Shown here: piece by piece, positions 22,241 through 34,880 of the stretch
How positions within the stretch are numbered: the stretch's first letter is position 1
How the letters are laid out: every line of letters starts with the position of its first letter
From: Zantedeschia hybrid cultivar
Taxonomy: Eukaryota > Streptophyta > Magnoliopsida > Alismatales > Araceae
Assembly (NCBI GenBank): GCA_030544215.1
Contig: JARZZO010000002.1
Coordinates: 59,402,650-59,466,649 of the forward strand
Direction: 5' to 3'
Length of the DNA stretch: 64,000 nt
Translations under genes and position numbers: made by a program
Notes under the pieces: model-generated
What the model saw: only the letters and a program-made list of their open reading frames with translations
Databases searched by the model: none
What the model was told of the DNA's origin: nothing

Positions 22241-24047
22241 GTGAGTTATCCTTACCTTGTCTCTTTATCTTCCTCAGCGGATTTTTCTTTCCTTTTGCCC
22301 CTTTTGTGGTGTTGCCTTGCTGTTGTGGGCTAAATTTTGTGATTTATGGTTTTGTGTTTTGGTGCTGGTTGCAATGTGTGTGCTTGTTGTTTGGAATGTG
22401 AATTTTGGGTTCTTTTGTGCTGTTGCATTGAGTGGCTCTATTTATCTTCGCCCAGCACTGTGATGGGGACGAAATCTTGTGCATTAGTTTTGCGATTTGC
22501 ACTAACTTGCAGTGCGATGAGCTTGGTGCCGTAAATTCCTCGGTGTGATTCTCATTCTTTATTTTGATATTTTTCCTAACTTGTTCTGGTGTATTGGAGT
22601 TTGGTGTTTCGTCTGAGAGTTTTCCCCCCTATTATTGGAAAATCTTGGAGGCAGTTGTTTTTAAAGGTTAACAGTAGGCCAGCCATTCAGGTAGTTCTTG
22701 CAATCTTGGTGAATATACTTGCCTTGACTCGTTGAGTTTTATCCTTCTTAGCTTGTAATCTTGGAGAATATACTTGCCTTGAATTATTAGGTTCTGTTGT
22801 TTTTTTGTCATGCTAAAGTTTATGCTTGGAGTCTGTGAGGATATTATGTTCTCTATAAAGCAGGTTCATGGTTGATTCTTTTGTTGACTTATATGTTTTC
22901 TTTTTTTTGAAGGGTAGGATACTCCTCAAACATGCTTTTGTTTGCATCTACAAACTTGCAATGACATTTGGTTTTATGCTTGGTTTAACTTAAGGCGGGA
23001 TAACACAACCCGAGGGAAAGTATGACATTAGCTCTGTTCCTATTCCATCAAAATTATGGAGTGCCATTGCCGTAATCCGTGTATGACACTGCATATGCAA
23101 AAAGAACTTGTATGGATATTATTTTAAAGGATTTAACTATCCATTTAATTAGCCTTAATAAAATGACAATGAAACAATTAAGACCAGGTTATGATTTGTG
23201 AGTCTGTGACGAAGGCACCCAACCCTCAGGATTGAGCTTTGCTCTTTGGATCCCCAACTTACGCCTCCCATTTGATTATAACAATGAAACTACATGCTAA
23301 TGTCTGGTTTGTTGTCCTAGTGTGTCTCATTTGACTTGTATTCTAATCCATCACCGGCTCTCGGTTGGCCTCAGCACTTACCTCGGGAAATGGAGGTTGT
23401 GCATTCAAACCATCTTGATGTTGAAATGGTGGGCTATTTCAGGTTCCCTGCCTTCTGATGTGTCTCATTTGCCTTCTATCCTTACACAAGTCATGTCACA
23501 CTTGGTCAGCTGCAATGCTTACCTCCAGAAACGGAGGTTGGTTTTTGCAGATTCCCTGCTTTTCTCAGGGTTTATGCAACTGTCGGATGATGCATACAAT
23601 TGCCAATCCTGCTGATTGAACAAAGTAAATGGGCATCCATGGAATAAAGTCTTCTCATTTGAATTACAAATCTTATAATGCAGTCCTTCATTAGTGACTA
23701 TTTCTGAAAACAAGCTTGCAAAACATCTGATCTTTATGGCCCCTTTGCTTCTGATAACTTTTTTTCCAGTGTTTCTATAGCTTCGAAAGAAGCATCATAA
23801 TTGAGTTGCATGGTTCGCCATCTCTTCCGAGATTTTTTGAGAATCTCTATCTCTCCGAGGGTCCTGAAAGGCTGAGATGAAGCTCGACTGAGATCAAGAA
23901 TAAGAGCAATATAGAGGAAGAACAATGAAAAGGAGTATGATAAAGGAGGAGGGGGAGAAGATGAGAAGGCCGATAGAGGAGGGGATATGATGACTAATGA
24001 GGAGTTTTCTAACACATTTAAATGTCATTGAGATTCAAGAAAGCAAT

Positions 24048-24050
<3 letters not shown>

Positions 24051-24085
<35 letters not shown>
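24051..24085. repeat. (TA)n microsatellite
   Basis: Uninterrupted TA/AT dinucleotide run of about 35 bp, ending in TATATGTAAAC. Confidence 0.9.
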
Positions 24086-24092
<7 letters not shown>

Positions 24093-25939
24093 TTTCTTTT
24101 GCATTCTTCTTATGAATATAATGTTAATCTAATCATATTTAATGGCTGCATACATAAAATTTAAAGTTCTTTTGAAAAGTATAAGATGATCATGACTTGG
24201 CCATCATTCTCTCTTTGAGATCTCTTCTCTTTGATCCTTTGAGATGATGTTGAGATCCAATATAGCATTCCTTGCATGTATGTGTATATCACATGTATTA
24301 TATGCATGCATTTATAGTGTTGTTATCATACATATATGTCCCAATATTTTGTCTTAATCTTATGAGATTTTACTGAGATCTCTTCTCTCCAACCACCCTA
24401 AGGTGAAGCCATGATCTGAGATGGTAAACCTTGCTGAGTTGTAAAATTCTTTATCTTTTCCAAGCCACAGTTGTCTGTCTTAGTGGGATCTCATGTGCTT
24501 TGTCTCATACATGTTGCCTAATAACTGTTTGAGGCTCCATGCCTTTCCTTGTAACAAGTTTCCTTTGTAAATAGGTACTCATGCTGGTGGCTGTGTCTTA
24601 CTTCCATATAGATCTCCTTTGTTCTTGATCTTTTGTGCAGGCCTAAAGTTCACAATAAGTTTTGGCAAGGCTTTTATTTCTTTCCCTATTATCTTGCTAA
24701 AAGCTTTTCTTCACCTTCATCCTCCTGAACAGCCTTGAAACACTATTTGAAGTAATTTGCCATCCTGACATCTGCTTTCATATCTGGGGAAGTACCTGCC
24801 TTGCATTTAGGTTTCAACGGCATATTGCCTCCTTTGTTATGGTTTAATGAAGTATCTGCAGTCCAACAGCTCCCATGACCTTTTATGAGTACTCACACCA
24901 TTTTTCCACCATAGCCTTGTTGATCTGAGATCACTGACCCCTAGGCCTCCTGTCCTTACTCATGCACTTCATCCCACTTACCATGCGTAGGACCCCGTTC
25001 GTACCATTCCTTTTGTCATAATATTTTTCCCCTAACATGTGAACTTTTTGAAGGACTTTGCTAGAGACCAATGAGGTGCGTCATGTATGCATGTTATTGT
25101 AGAGCACGCCTTCAAAAAATGCTTATAAAGTACTGAATTAAACTGTGTGCCTTTCCATACTTAGGCACCTTAATTGCTAACTTGCTTGTCTCAGTTATAT
25201 TCCGATGTCTCTTACTAGTGGCATAACCACGTGTCACAGGCAGTGATTCATCTCTAGAACTCATGATGTTCTTTTTATCTCTTCCAATCTCCTTGTCAAA
25301 TGTTCATTCCTATGGTATATCTTGTCAAACTGATTCTCAGACTTGGGATTATCTCAAAGCCTCTTAAAGTAAGAATCAGTATTTGCAATGGGCCTAGTGG
25401 CATTTGCATAATACAAGTGAGACAAGATGGTTGTTCCTACTGATGAGCTACCTATGAAGAGGCTGCTACTAATGGTGCCCTGTTCTGATTCGTCATTCAC
25501 ATAACTCTCTTTCACATCCTTCCAGGTTCGATAGCTCGATTCCTTATCAATATGGTTTGAATAACCATGGAGATCAATGGTGCCCTGTCCTCATTCATCT
25601 GTGCAATCAATAATGGTGCTCTATTAGTGTCATGCACATTTTTTAAAAGGACTATTTTCTTTTTTGATGTGTTCTTTTCTTATGTTTTTTGGGAAAAAAA
25701 ACAGGCCAAAATGCTAACCGCGCAAATCCATTACAATCTGCAGTCAGCACTCCAATGCTACTTTGTCTATTCTTTATTGTTTCCCTCCACAAGCGCCTCT
25801 TGTAAATTGCCATATCTGCGGTCCACCACATGTCAGATCTGAAGGGCTAGGATTCCTTCTGTGGTTCTTCACTGCAAAGGGAACTCCCCAGTGGAGAAGG
25901 ACATGCATTGAACCTTGCCTGTATTTGTATTTGTGTTTA

Positions 25940-26560
25940 AAGTAGACAGGCCTTTCTGCCATCTGTCTACATGTATGCGAGGTTGGGAATGCTTATTGCT
26001 ACTACTCTCACTCTCAAATTTGGACAGAAAGATTTTCACTTATTATGTCTAGTGCTTTATCAACAGTTGTCACCAAGCTTTGACCAATTTACAGTCACCC
26101 ATCGCTCCTCATGAAAGATGACGGCTCAAATTGACTTCTATAAGTTTCCACATGAATTTCATGTTTTGCTGTTTCTCTTATGACATATATACAATAGAGA
26201 TCCAGACTGCCTAATTTTCTCCATGTTTTAGCTGTCCATGAAAATAACCAGGCTTTTAGAGTAAGCTGGCCTTTATGCCATCTGTCTAAATGTATGCCAG
26301 CCAGGGAATGCTTATTTCTACTAATTGTCACCCTTAAATCTTGAGAAACAGATTTAACTTCGTATGTCTCGTGCTTTTCCAACACTATTGTCACGGAGTT
26401 TTGACCAAGTTACAGTCATCCATTGCTCCTCACGCAAGATGGCAATTCAAGTTGACTTCTCTTGGTATTACTTCCAAAAAAAAAGGTTGACTTCTCTTGG
26501 TTCTTCTATGGATTTCATGTTTTATTGTTTCTCTTATGGTCTACATAATCAAGGGTGCGA
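25940..26560. repeat. Tandem duplication of about 316 bp
   Basis: 25948-26255 and 26264-26560 share, in order, TGCCATCTGTCTA, GGGAATGCTTATT, TTGACCAA-TTACAGTCA, ATCGCTCCTCA/ATTGCTCCTCA, TTGACTTCT and TTTCATGTTTT. Divergence is visible throughout, so the duplication is old. No coding capacity is recognised. Confidence 0.7.
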
Positions 26561-27139
26561 GGTGACTTGGCGTTTGCTTTAGCCTTAGATGCCTAGATGT
26601 GGGCTGGGCATTTGAGATGATATTTTATGAAAGAACATTAAAAAATAACTAAGAAGCATAGAAGTTATAGGAACCTTTTCTGGAGGAAAAAACACTTGGA
26701 GGCCTGCGAACATGAGTGGCCTCTTGCAAGGCTGGCTGAGTATGAAGAGTAGATGTCAACCATTTAGTGAAGACGAAATCTGTCTTTCAGCATGGAGGGT
26801 AGGAAATCTCCATCCCTGTCTGGCTTGTATGCAGATTATTGTGAGGTGATTAAATAAGGCTCACTTTGCTAAATAAATTTCAGGGCAGATCATTGTCTGT
26901 TATTAACTGTTTCATCTCTGTGTATCTTTCATTCTTTTGTTGCTTTCCAAAGGTGGAAGGGGCTGAAGAGTTGGTTCAGTATATAGATCTATAAGGGAAC
27001 AGTTGTTGCAAGATTGTTGCAAAGGCCATGATGATCAGATTGAAGAAGGGTAATACATCAAAGTGATTGATAAACACCAGACTGCTTCTGTGGATTGCAG
27101 TTTTTTTCTTCGGAAGTTGATAGCACCACAGTTTTGTTG

Positions 27140-27780
27140 AAAAGAAAGGGAATTTACAAGTTTAGAGACTACGCAGGCTCCCAGAAATTTCAAGTTTAGA
27201 AACTATGCAGAATCCCTCTAGTCTATGCAAAGGAACTCCACCAACATGGTGTGAGAAGTGATATATCCTCAGAGGGACAAAAAATGAGGTGTTCAGCTCA
27301 TCCACACTGAAGGGCTAGCCCATTCTTAATGCTAGCGCAGGTAAAAAGGGCTAGCCCATTCTGAATGCTAGCACAGATAAACTGGGATATCTTTTTTTGT
27401 GATCTTGGTTTCACTCTTGAATACTTCTCTACTCCTCTTCCTCCATGTAGCCCAAAGGTTGAGCCACCAACCAATGCAATCACCTTTAAGACTCCACCTT
27501 TATTTCCAATGCAGGAGCAGTCCCTCTATGCTAGCTGGGAGCTGATTTGCACAATGATTCTTCTCAAACATGCACTGCAAAGCCTCCCGAGTAAAGGAAT
27601 ACACAACAAAAAGATGATCAAGAATCTCCGCTTCTTCTCCACATAGACAACAAATCATGGTGATACCCTCCAAGAGTTTTGCTAGAAAGATTTGTGGATG
27701 GCAGGTTGACTCTAGATAACGTCTTAGGAGCACAAAAAGGTTTGCGAAAATTTGTGACAAAATTAGGTGGATGCTTAAAC
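27140..27780 (-). mobile_element. L1 fragment (zf-RVT end), minus strand
   Basis: The minus-strand frame 27500-27862 contains MICCLCGEEAEILDHLFVVY, the cysteine/histidine zf-RVT motif that follows the L1 reverse transcriptase. The rest, to about 27300, continues with WSIW-like degenerate sequence and stops. It is 5' truncated and old. Confidence 0.5.
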
Positions 27781-27883
27781 AGAATGTTACTGTGCATGTG
27801 TGCCCTGCTTTGGTTCTGGTTCTGGTTCTGGTTCTAAACTGGAACTGACCAGCTCTGGCCAATAGTGGCAGATTCCGGCTGGT

Positions 27884-29062
27884 TGTTCATGTGGGAGGTT
27901 GAGAGGGGAAAGAGGGGGGGGGGGGAATCAATTGAGCCTGAGTGGAAGTGTTTTATGGAGTGTTTGGCAGCAACTTTTATAAAGCCTTTTTGTTCTGAGA
28001 GTTTGTTTCGTTTCACTTTTTTGTTTCAATTTTTAAAAGTATTGTGTCTCATCTGTTTGGGTGTTTGGCAAAATTAAAATATATTTTGAAAATTTGACAG
28101 ACCTGTTTGGTGAACGTCAATCTTTGCCTCCACTATCATTACCACTCTCCGCTTTTCCCACATTGACAGAGCCGCTGCCCTCCATCACTGTTGTCCATGT
28201 CTGATCCCCTTCCCTCGCAGCTGCATCTGCATCCTTGTCCACCTGCAGCAGCCACCCAGTGCACCCGTCATGCGCCGTCGAGCCTGGTTGCTTATAGGAG
28301 ATGGTGAGTTCTGTTTGCCGGGACTAATGGCAGAACTTGCAGGTGGCTGAAGGCCTCATGACACTGCAAAAGGGCTGCTCTCATTGATGCGGAGGAGCGG
28401 ATAGAGAGGAAGTTGACCATGAGAGAAGGAGATCAGTTGTGGATATGGAGGAGAGAGAGAGAGTGGGTGGATGAATGCATGGGGGAGGAATGGCAAGAAA
28501 GAACGGGGAAAGAAAAGAGAAAAAAAATCAATCGAGTATGGGTGGAAGTGTTTTATAGTGTTTGGGAGCAACGTTTTTTCTAAAGCTATTTTGTTCTCAG
28601 AGTTTGTTTTGTTTCACTTTTTGTTTCAATTTTTAAAAGTACTGTCTCATCTGTTTGAGTGTTTGGCAAAATTAAAATATATTTTGAAAATTTGACAGAC
28701 CTGTTTGGTGAACATCAATCTTTGCCTCCACTATCATTACCACTCTCCGCTTTCCCCACATTGACAGAGCCGCTGTCCTCCATCACTGTTGTCCATGTCT
28801 GATCCCTTCCCTCGAAGCTGTATCTGCATCCTTGTCCACCTGCTGCAGCCACCCGGTGCACCCGTCGTACGGTGCTGTCGAGCCTGGTTGCTTATAGGAG
28901 ATGGTGAGTTCAACTTGCAGGTGGCTGAATGCCTCATGATGCTGCAAGGGCTGCTCTCGTTGATGCGGAGGAGCGGATAGAGAGGAAGTTGGCCGTGAGA
29001 GAAGGAGATAAGTTGTGGACGGAGGAGAGAGAGAGAGAGAAGGCAGATGAATGCATGGGTCC
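27884..29062. repeat. Tandem duplication, period about 598 bp
   Basis: Unit 1 is about 27884-28480 and unit 2 about 28481-29062. Long shared stretches include TTTGACAGACCTGTTTGGTG (at 28095 and 28693), TTGCCTCCACTATCATTACC and GAGCCTGGTTGCTTATAGGA. A poly-G run of 13 is at about 27916. The units differ by small indels (for example GCCGGGACTAATGG, only in unit 1). No gene recognised. Confidence 0.8.
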
Positions 29063-29399
29063 TCTTGCTGGTTTTCCTCAAGAAAAAAACAACTCACAAG
29101 TTTTTTTCTTTTGAGAGTGATTTACAAAGAGTTGGATTCTTACCTAAAAATTAGGAAAGTGGTTGCCAAACACCTCTTGCTTACCATTTCCGCTAAAATA
29201 AAAATTGAAAGCAAAAACATAAAAACAATCTGTAAGTAAACACCCTATTACCTCCTTCGGTAGAAGCAGTGAGGCTGGAAGCAGCAAGTGACAGCGGCTC
29301 TAGCTGATGCATTGGAATTAGTTGATGGCAGATGCAACAGTCGCCTGTTCACTAGCAGGTGGCGATAAAATATAGTTTGTGGAATCTGGACGAGGATAT

Positions 29400-30520
29400 A
29401 GCTGGAGCGGGGATTGGGGTTGTGGGAGATAAAGGTCAAAAATTTAAAAATTGTCTTCCCATAATTATTTTTAGGAGGATAAATGATGTGCCTTCAGATC
29501 ACTTGGTGACCTCTTTCCTTGTGTCTATAGTCTGGCTTTGCAGCTTGGTATTTTGCTTCAGTCAACTCCTCCCTGACCAACATGACAGTTTGGCCTCCTG
29601 TTTTCAGGAGGAATCTTAGAGATGAGGAGATTGCTAAGCTGTCAGCCCTTTTCACCATGATCCAAGATCATTCTCTAAAGCTGGAGGCTTGTGATTCTAC
29701 ACGACGGAGATGGACCAACGGTGGTTCCTTCTCCCTCAGCCTCAGGTCTGCCATCACCTTGATTGCTTTTGGAGGCAGCATTAAGGAACATCTTTGCCAC
29801 CAGATATGGATGCCTAAGTCCCCTCTCAAGGCGAAGTTCCTGATGTGGAGGATGATACATGGGAGGATGCCTACCTGTGATTGGTTGATCCCTTTCCTCC
29901 TGAACATCAGCCGTTATGCTGCTTTTGTAGCTCTCAACCGGAGTCCTTGGATCACTTCCTACTTAGCCGCCCTCTATCAATCTCTGTTTGGATTGATCTG
30001 CTCTCTTTGATGGGAATGCAATGGCACCCTATTGAGGGGGTGAAAGAGTTGTTTCACCAGTGGAACAGATCATGGGCAAATTCGATGGATAAGGTCTGGT
30101 GGATGATTCTTAATGCCACTCTTTGAACACTTCGGTGCGAGCAGAATCTCCGTGTCTTCCAAGACCTTTCCCGGAATTCAAAGCAGCTCATTGCTTGTAT
30201 TCTGTGCAAAGTTAGAGAGTGGGCCACTGCTTTTGGCATTTGGCCCTCCATGTTTTTTTCCTCTTTGGGTTTTTACGATCCACCTTACCCCGCTTGTTTT
30301 GCGCCATTTTTCTCTCCTATCTTTGGGTTTGGGGTATGCTTTTGTTTCCTGTCAACAAGTCTACGAGCTTTTACAGGACCTTTTGTTGGTTGGTCCCTAG
30401 CTCCTTTTCCTTTCCCCTTACCACTTGTAATTTTTTATCTTCCTCTTTATGAAATTAGTAGTACCATTCACTTTCAATTTTTTTTAAACACCCTAAGAGT
30501 TATAAGGTCCACTGGTTGAA
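29400..30520 (+). mobile_element. L1 fragment (3' end), plus strand
   Basis: 29582-30010 encodes DSTRRRWTNGGSFSLSL, HQIWMPKSPLKAKFLMWRM and HGRMPTCDWL, the zf-RVT region of plant L1 ORF2. A shifted frame near 29900-30010 continues with CCFCSSQPESLDHFLLSRPL. The element ends in AGTAGTACCATTCACTTTC, like the GGTACCACCC end of the copy at 41265. It is 5' truncated and has frameshifts. Confidence 0.7.
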
Positions 30521-31159
30521 ACTTGAAGCTGCCCTAAGTTCCAAACTGAACCCATTTTTGTGGTTTCAATCCCAAGCAAAGAAGGCCGGATTGTGCATTA
30601 GGCACGGATCAGTCGGTCCTGCACTGATTTGGATTGCCGATCTTGATCCGATCCACTTGATCTGTGATGATCTGGGCTGGTCCTTGACTTTAAAGGTTTA
30701 CATATTTATAGATAATTTTTATGGACTTTTCTGCAATTTTACTAACATTTTAACTCCCCATGACCCAACCCATTCCGAACCCTAATCCAACGGCCTACAA
30801 CGGAGGAGGAGGAACGAACTTCCTCTTCATCGGCTATGGCGATGCAGCGGCGGAGTCATCTTCCTCCTCCTAGGTAGCAATGACGACAACGACAACGTCA
30901 GTGGTGGCGACTCGCAAGGCAGCAACATTGTTGTCGTTGCCCTCTTCTTTTTTTATTTATATCTTGGGTTGGGGATGTGTGAAGGTCAATGTGAGAAGGG
31001 GGATGTTAAAGGGGGGAGGGATGGAGATCTGGCATTCAGATTGGGGCAAGTTAGCCTAGGTCCAACCGATCTAGGGATGAACATGCCCTTCCGATTCAGC
31101 TGATACGGGAGCTGACTGATGCGGGACAACTAACGGAATTGATGGACTCAATAACGGAA
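30521..31159. other. GATCC-rich fragment and unclassified DNA
   Basis: 30595-30690 is rich in GATC words (CACGGATCAGTCGGTCC, TTGATCCGATCCACTTGATC) like the hAT ends. 30690-31159 shows no gene. Confidence 0.35.
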
Positions 31160-31925
31160 TCAGAGATCAGCAACAACCAATATAGAAATAAACGATGCAA
31201 CCTAATCACACGAAATAAAGTTGGATAACCACGCCAAATAACAGAAGCTGGCCGAGTAACCGTCCCTCTCACGATGAGGAAATGTGGTAGTTAAGGAACT
31301 ATTGTAAGTCTAGGGAATTAGAACTACTTCAAAGTCCCGTTGGAACTCTCAAGATAGGTGTAACACAATCTCAAGCTAGCATTGATGATATTTCACGGGC
31401 TAGGTATCTTACCTTACAAGTCAGCAACAAATGAACGCAAATACTAAAGAAGTAAGCTGTTGTGGAAGGGATAAGCAAGATAGGCACGTCCCTCTACGTT
31501 GATGTGTGAGAGAAGAACACCTAGTGCTCGTGTTCCACCCTCAAAAGTACAACTAAAAGGGTCCACTCCTCGCAGGGAAATAATAGGCTATAAATAATAA
31601 TAAAATAATATCATAGTGGACACATCAGGTGATGAGTCAGGAATGATGCACGCATTGTTGGGACAACGTCTGGGGAAGCATACCACGAATTTGGTGGCAC
31701 TCGGACGTTGACACACAAATTGAGGCAGTTTACACAGTTTGAACGGAATATCCTTGGGTGCATGCAAGGGTGGCACCCAAAATGAGGCACTATCAGGGTG
31801 GCAACACGTTGGAACAAGGTCGACTTTGTTGAGAGGGAGCAACAGTGTGACCAACATGTGAATCGAAGCACATATGTTCCCTTGGTGGTGGCGATACATT
31901 AAAGCATCCAAGTGCGCTGCTCTAG
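31160..31925. repeat. Dispersed repeat R1, copy 2
   Basis: Diverged match to 5046-5930 in the same orientation: GATAACCACGCCA, GAGTAACCGTC, CGATGAGGAAA, AAGTCTAGG. It directly precedes the hAT-like end at 31985. No coding capacity. Confidence 0.5.
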
Positions 31926-32199
31926 TACTATAGCAGACCCCAAAGAAGGGACATGCATACTATAGTGCATGGTGTCCGGGGTCGGCATGATCAACTGACG
32001 CGATCGAATTTTGGCCAAACTGATCCGATCCTGCACCCCGATCCTCTGCTCTAAGACTGAGATCGGCCGGATCGGGTTGGATCAGTTGATTTTAAGATCG
32101 GATTGATCGGATTGGCTGATCTGGCCAACAACGGCTAAGTTGAAACTAGTTGTTGGCTAGTAGTTGGGAATGCTCCCAACGGCTAGCTAGGGGCTTGGG

Positions 32200-32212
32200 G
32201 GGCCTATATAAA
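32200..32212 (+). promoter_or_regulatory. TATA box of the hAT-like element
   Basis: CCTATATAAACC preceded by GGGGCTTGGGGGG, the same arrangement as on the minus strand of copies A and B, and followed by a CT-rich leader to about 32720. Confidence 0.45.
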
Positions 32213-32780
32213 CCCTCAAGCTCATCTTCCATCCCCACCAATCTAACTTCTAACTCTCTCTATTCTTATAAATTCTCTCTCTTTATTCTCATTTCTATCT
32301 CTCTCTCTCTCTAAAATTCTCCTCTTTCTATTCTCATTTTTTGCATCCTATTTTTAAGTTTCTATCTCTCTCAGTAGCACTCTCTCTCTCTCTCTATTCT
32401 TATAAATTCTTCCTCTTTGTTTCCATTTCTAAGTTTCTATCTCTCTCTCTCTCTAAAATTCTCCTCTCTTTATTCTCATTTTTTACATTCTATTTTTAGG
32501 TTTCTATCACTTTCATTATATATATCTCTTTCTGTTCTTATAAATTCTCCCTCTTTATTCGCATTTCTAAGTTTCTAACTCTTTCAAATTCTCCTCTTTT
32601 TATTCTCATTTTTTAAATTCTATTTTAATTTTTGTCACTCTCATTATCCCCCCTCTCTCTCTTTATAAGCTTTTTCTCTCTATAGTTTAAATTGTAAACT
32701 CTCTTCCCTCTCATTAAGTTCTCTAATTTGGTCTTGTGAATTGGCACTGTACTCTACAATGATTGGATGGATTCTTCAAG

Positions 32781-33487
32781 GTGTTTTATTTAGTAAGTTA
32801 TCATTCTATAACATGCGCGCGTGCGCGTGCACACACACACACTCTCTCTCTCTAACATCCTTTCTTGCTCTTTTTTTTTTCTTCTCTTTGATAAATTAGT
32901 ATTAATAGTCATCAAGAGTAAATAAAATGAATATGTTTATCATGTTGTGATTTAGAATAAAATTGAGAAATATATACCATTTTTTTAATTTTTATTGATG
33001 ATTATTTGATATTAGATACAAGCGACAATATGAGTCATTCAATCGTATACATTTATCGATTTTTTTTGTCACTGACAAAAATCTATACTGACTCTGGCGT
33101 TAATGCCACATTCTTATCGTACAAGATTGTACTGAAATGCTTATCAATATACGATCGGACGGAATGAGAATGTGGCATTAGCACTAAAGTGAATATGCAA
33201 TCTTATCATTAATAAAAAAAATTCAATAAATGTGAACAGTAGAAAGATCTTTATCATCGCTTGTATGCAGAATTAAATAATCATCAATTAAAAAAAATAA
33301 AAGAGTATTGCACATTTCTTAATTTTATTTCAAATTACAACATGATGAATTTTTTTATTTTATTTACTTTTGAGAACTAATAATACTAATGTATTTAAGA
33401 GGGGAAAAAAGATAATACGAGAGATAAAATTTTAGAGATGAAAGATAGAGAGAGTGTGGTATAGAGAGACTACTTACTAAAGAAACA
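32781..33487. mobile_element. Long-armed foldback element (inverted repeat)
   Basis: The left arm, about 32781-33120, and right arm, about 33162-33487, are inverted copies over more than 300 bp. Paired landmarks (left / right reverse-complemented) are TTTAGTAAGT / TTTAGTAAGT, AGTAAATAAAAT / AGTAAATAAAAT, ATCATGTTGTGATTT / ATCATGTTGTAATTT, TTGATGATTATTTGAT / TTGATGATTATTTAAT and TAATGCCACATTCT / TAATGCCACATTCT. The loop is about 40 bp. The left arm also has a GC/AC microsatellite (32813-32842). No coding capacity. Arms this long and still similar suggest a foldback-type DNA transposon. Confidence 0.75.
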
Positions 33488-33695
33488 AAATATATAGAGT
33501 TGACTTAGATAAAAAGTTAGAAATCAAAGTAAACTCTCAAATTTTAGTTTTTATATATTTTAAATTTTTTAGGTAGTTTCTTTAATTTTTTTGAATGCTT
33601 AAATTAAATAATGGAGAAGTGTGGGATCAGATTGGATCGGCCGATCATATCGGTCTTAGATCGGGCTGATTTGTAACTGATCCCGACCCTTCCTT

Positions 33696-34880
33696 CTTTG
33701 CTGTAGTGGATCTAAAAGGACTCTTGGCTTGGTGCTATCAGGGCCTTGGTTCAGTCTAGGGTGGGACCAAGTAGCTTGGACCACCTTTGGACTTTGGTGG
33801 GACCTGCAGTTGGGGCTGAACGAGACTTGTTGGATGCGATGGTCCCAACGACCAGGCTCAACGTGGTCAAGGAAGAGGGCCCATTGGGGCCTCTTTAGCG
33901 TGTAGACCAGGTCCGCTAGTCTCGGACTAGGATGGGATTGGCCCGTGTGGTCTGGATGGGTGGGCCTGCCCCCTTCCTCTTGTTCCGTGTGAGAAGAAAT
34001 GGGAGAGACAGAGGGAGAGAGAAAGGGGGAACAGAAAGAGAGAGAAGATTAGGGAGAGAAAAGGGAGTTGTGGGGCGAGAGGGGGGGGGGAATGAACGTG
34101 GAGAGAGGGAATGAGACGGGCCGGGTCTTCCCTTCCCCCCTTCTTGCGGGCTACTGTTCACAGGAATAGTAACCGCAACAACACAAGAGAGAGAGAGAGA
34201 GGGGCGACGGTTGCAGTTGGCAACGACGACAGTATGGCGACAACGACCAGCGGTGGCCTCCAGCATTGTGTTGGAGGCGAGGGCGTCCCACCCTCCCCCT
34301 TCTCGGGGTCTCCCGCATTGCCCCGAAGAAGAAGCTCACAATAATTCACCAAAATTTGTAATTTTTTTTCATTAATTAGAAAAGAAACTATTGCATCATA
34401 TATATAGTGTTCGGGGACCTTTTCCACTCAAACTTGACTACCAAACTCCAAGACGGAATTGAACATCCCTAATTAGAGAAATATTGCAAAAATTTGCACT
34501 AACAAACTCTAATAAATGAAAAATCTTACCTAAAATTTAGAAAAATAGGAACATACTAAAGAAGTTTAAATAGGCCAAATAAGATATCTATGGACTCCTG
34601 TAAAAATATCCTACTCATCAACCAAGTTCGGGTGAGTCTTTAAGCCACGATGAAGTTGGGACGGCTCTCCTATGGCGGTAGACTTGCTCCGGATCAAACC
34701 TGATGAAGGCTATGGTGTCCTCACCATTGAGCTGAGTGAGGATCGGCCAATTTGGTCAATTCTCTATCCATAATGGTGGTTTTGGGCTCGGGATAGGATT
34801 AGAACGGCTCAAATCCTCTTGGATCGGCCAATTCAATCCAATCCGTGCCAATCATGCTTCCTTGATCCTAAGCAGCTAGT
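33696..34880. other. No gene recognised
   Basis: Contains GGTC/GACC-rich DNA (33715-33900), a GA-rich tract (33990-34110) and a GC-rich stretch (34110-34340) with small overlapping frames that look like chance. 34730-34880 again carries GATCGGCCAATT words like hAT ends. Confidence 0.35.

Larger units (their letters stand above)
22241..27100. other. Intron-like DNA with no recognised exon
   Basis: T-rich + strand, as plant introns often are. It contains an imperfect repeat pair (TGTCTCATTTG... at 23322 and 23460), a TA microsatellite and a tandem duplication listed separately. I recognise no protein domain on either strand. Confidence 0.4.
31985..33695 (+). mobile_element. hAT-like non-autonomous element with a nested foldback
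   Basis: The left end (31985-32130) and right end (33630-33695) are both rich in GATCGG/CGGATC. After the left end comes the hAT-type promoter CCTATATAAACC (near 32202), followed by a 500-bp CT-rich leader, matching the reverse complement of 1120-1500. No transposase follows; instead the 0.7-kb foldback occupies the interior. The terminal repeats are not clean enough for me to fix the exact ends. Confidence 0.5.

Noticed and set aside
23734..24015. 93-codon minus-strand frame with a Ser/Pro-rich start and a coiled-coil-like end
   Set aside because: No recognised domain and no supporting splice or promoter signals.
33916..34344. Frames at 33916-34427 on both strands
   Set aside because: Low-complexity GA- and GC-rich DNA; residues are mostly Arg, Gly, Ser and Pro.
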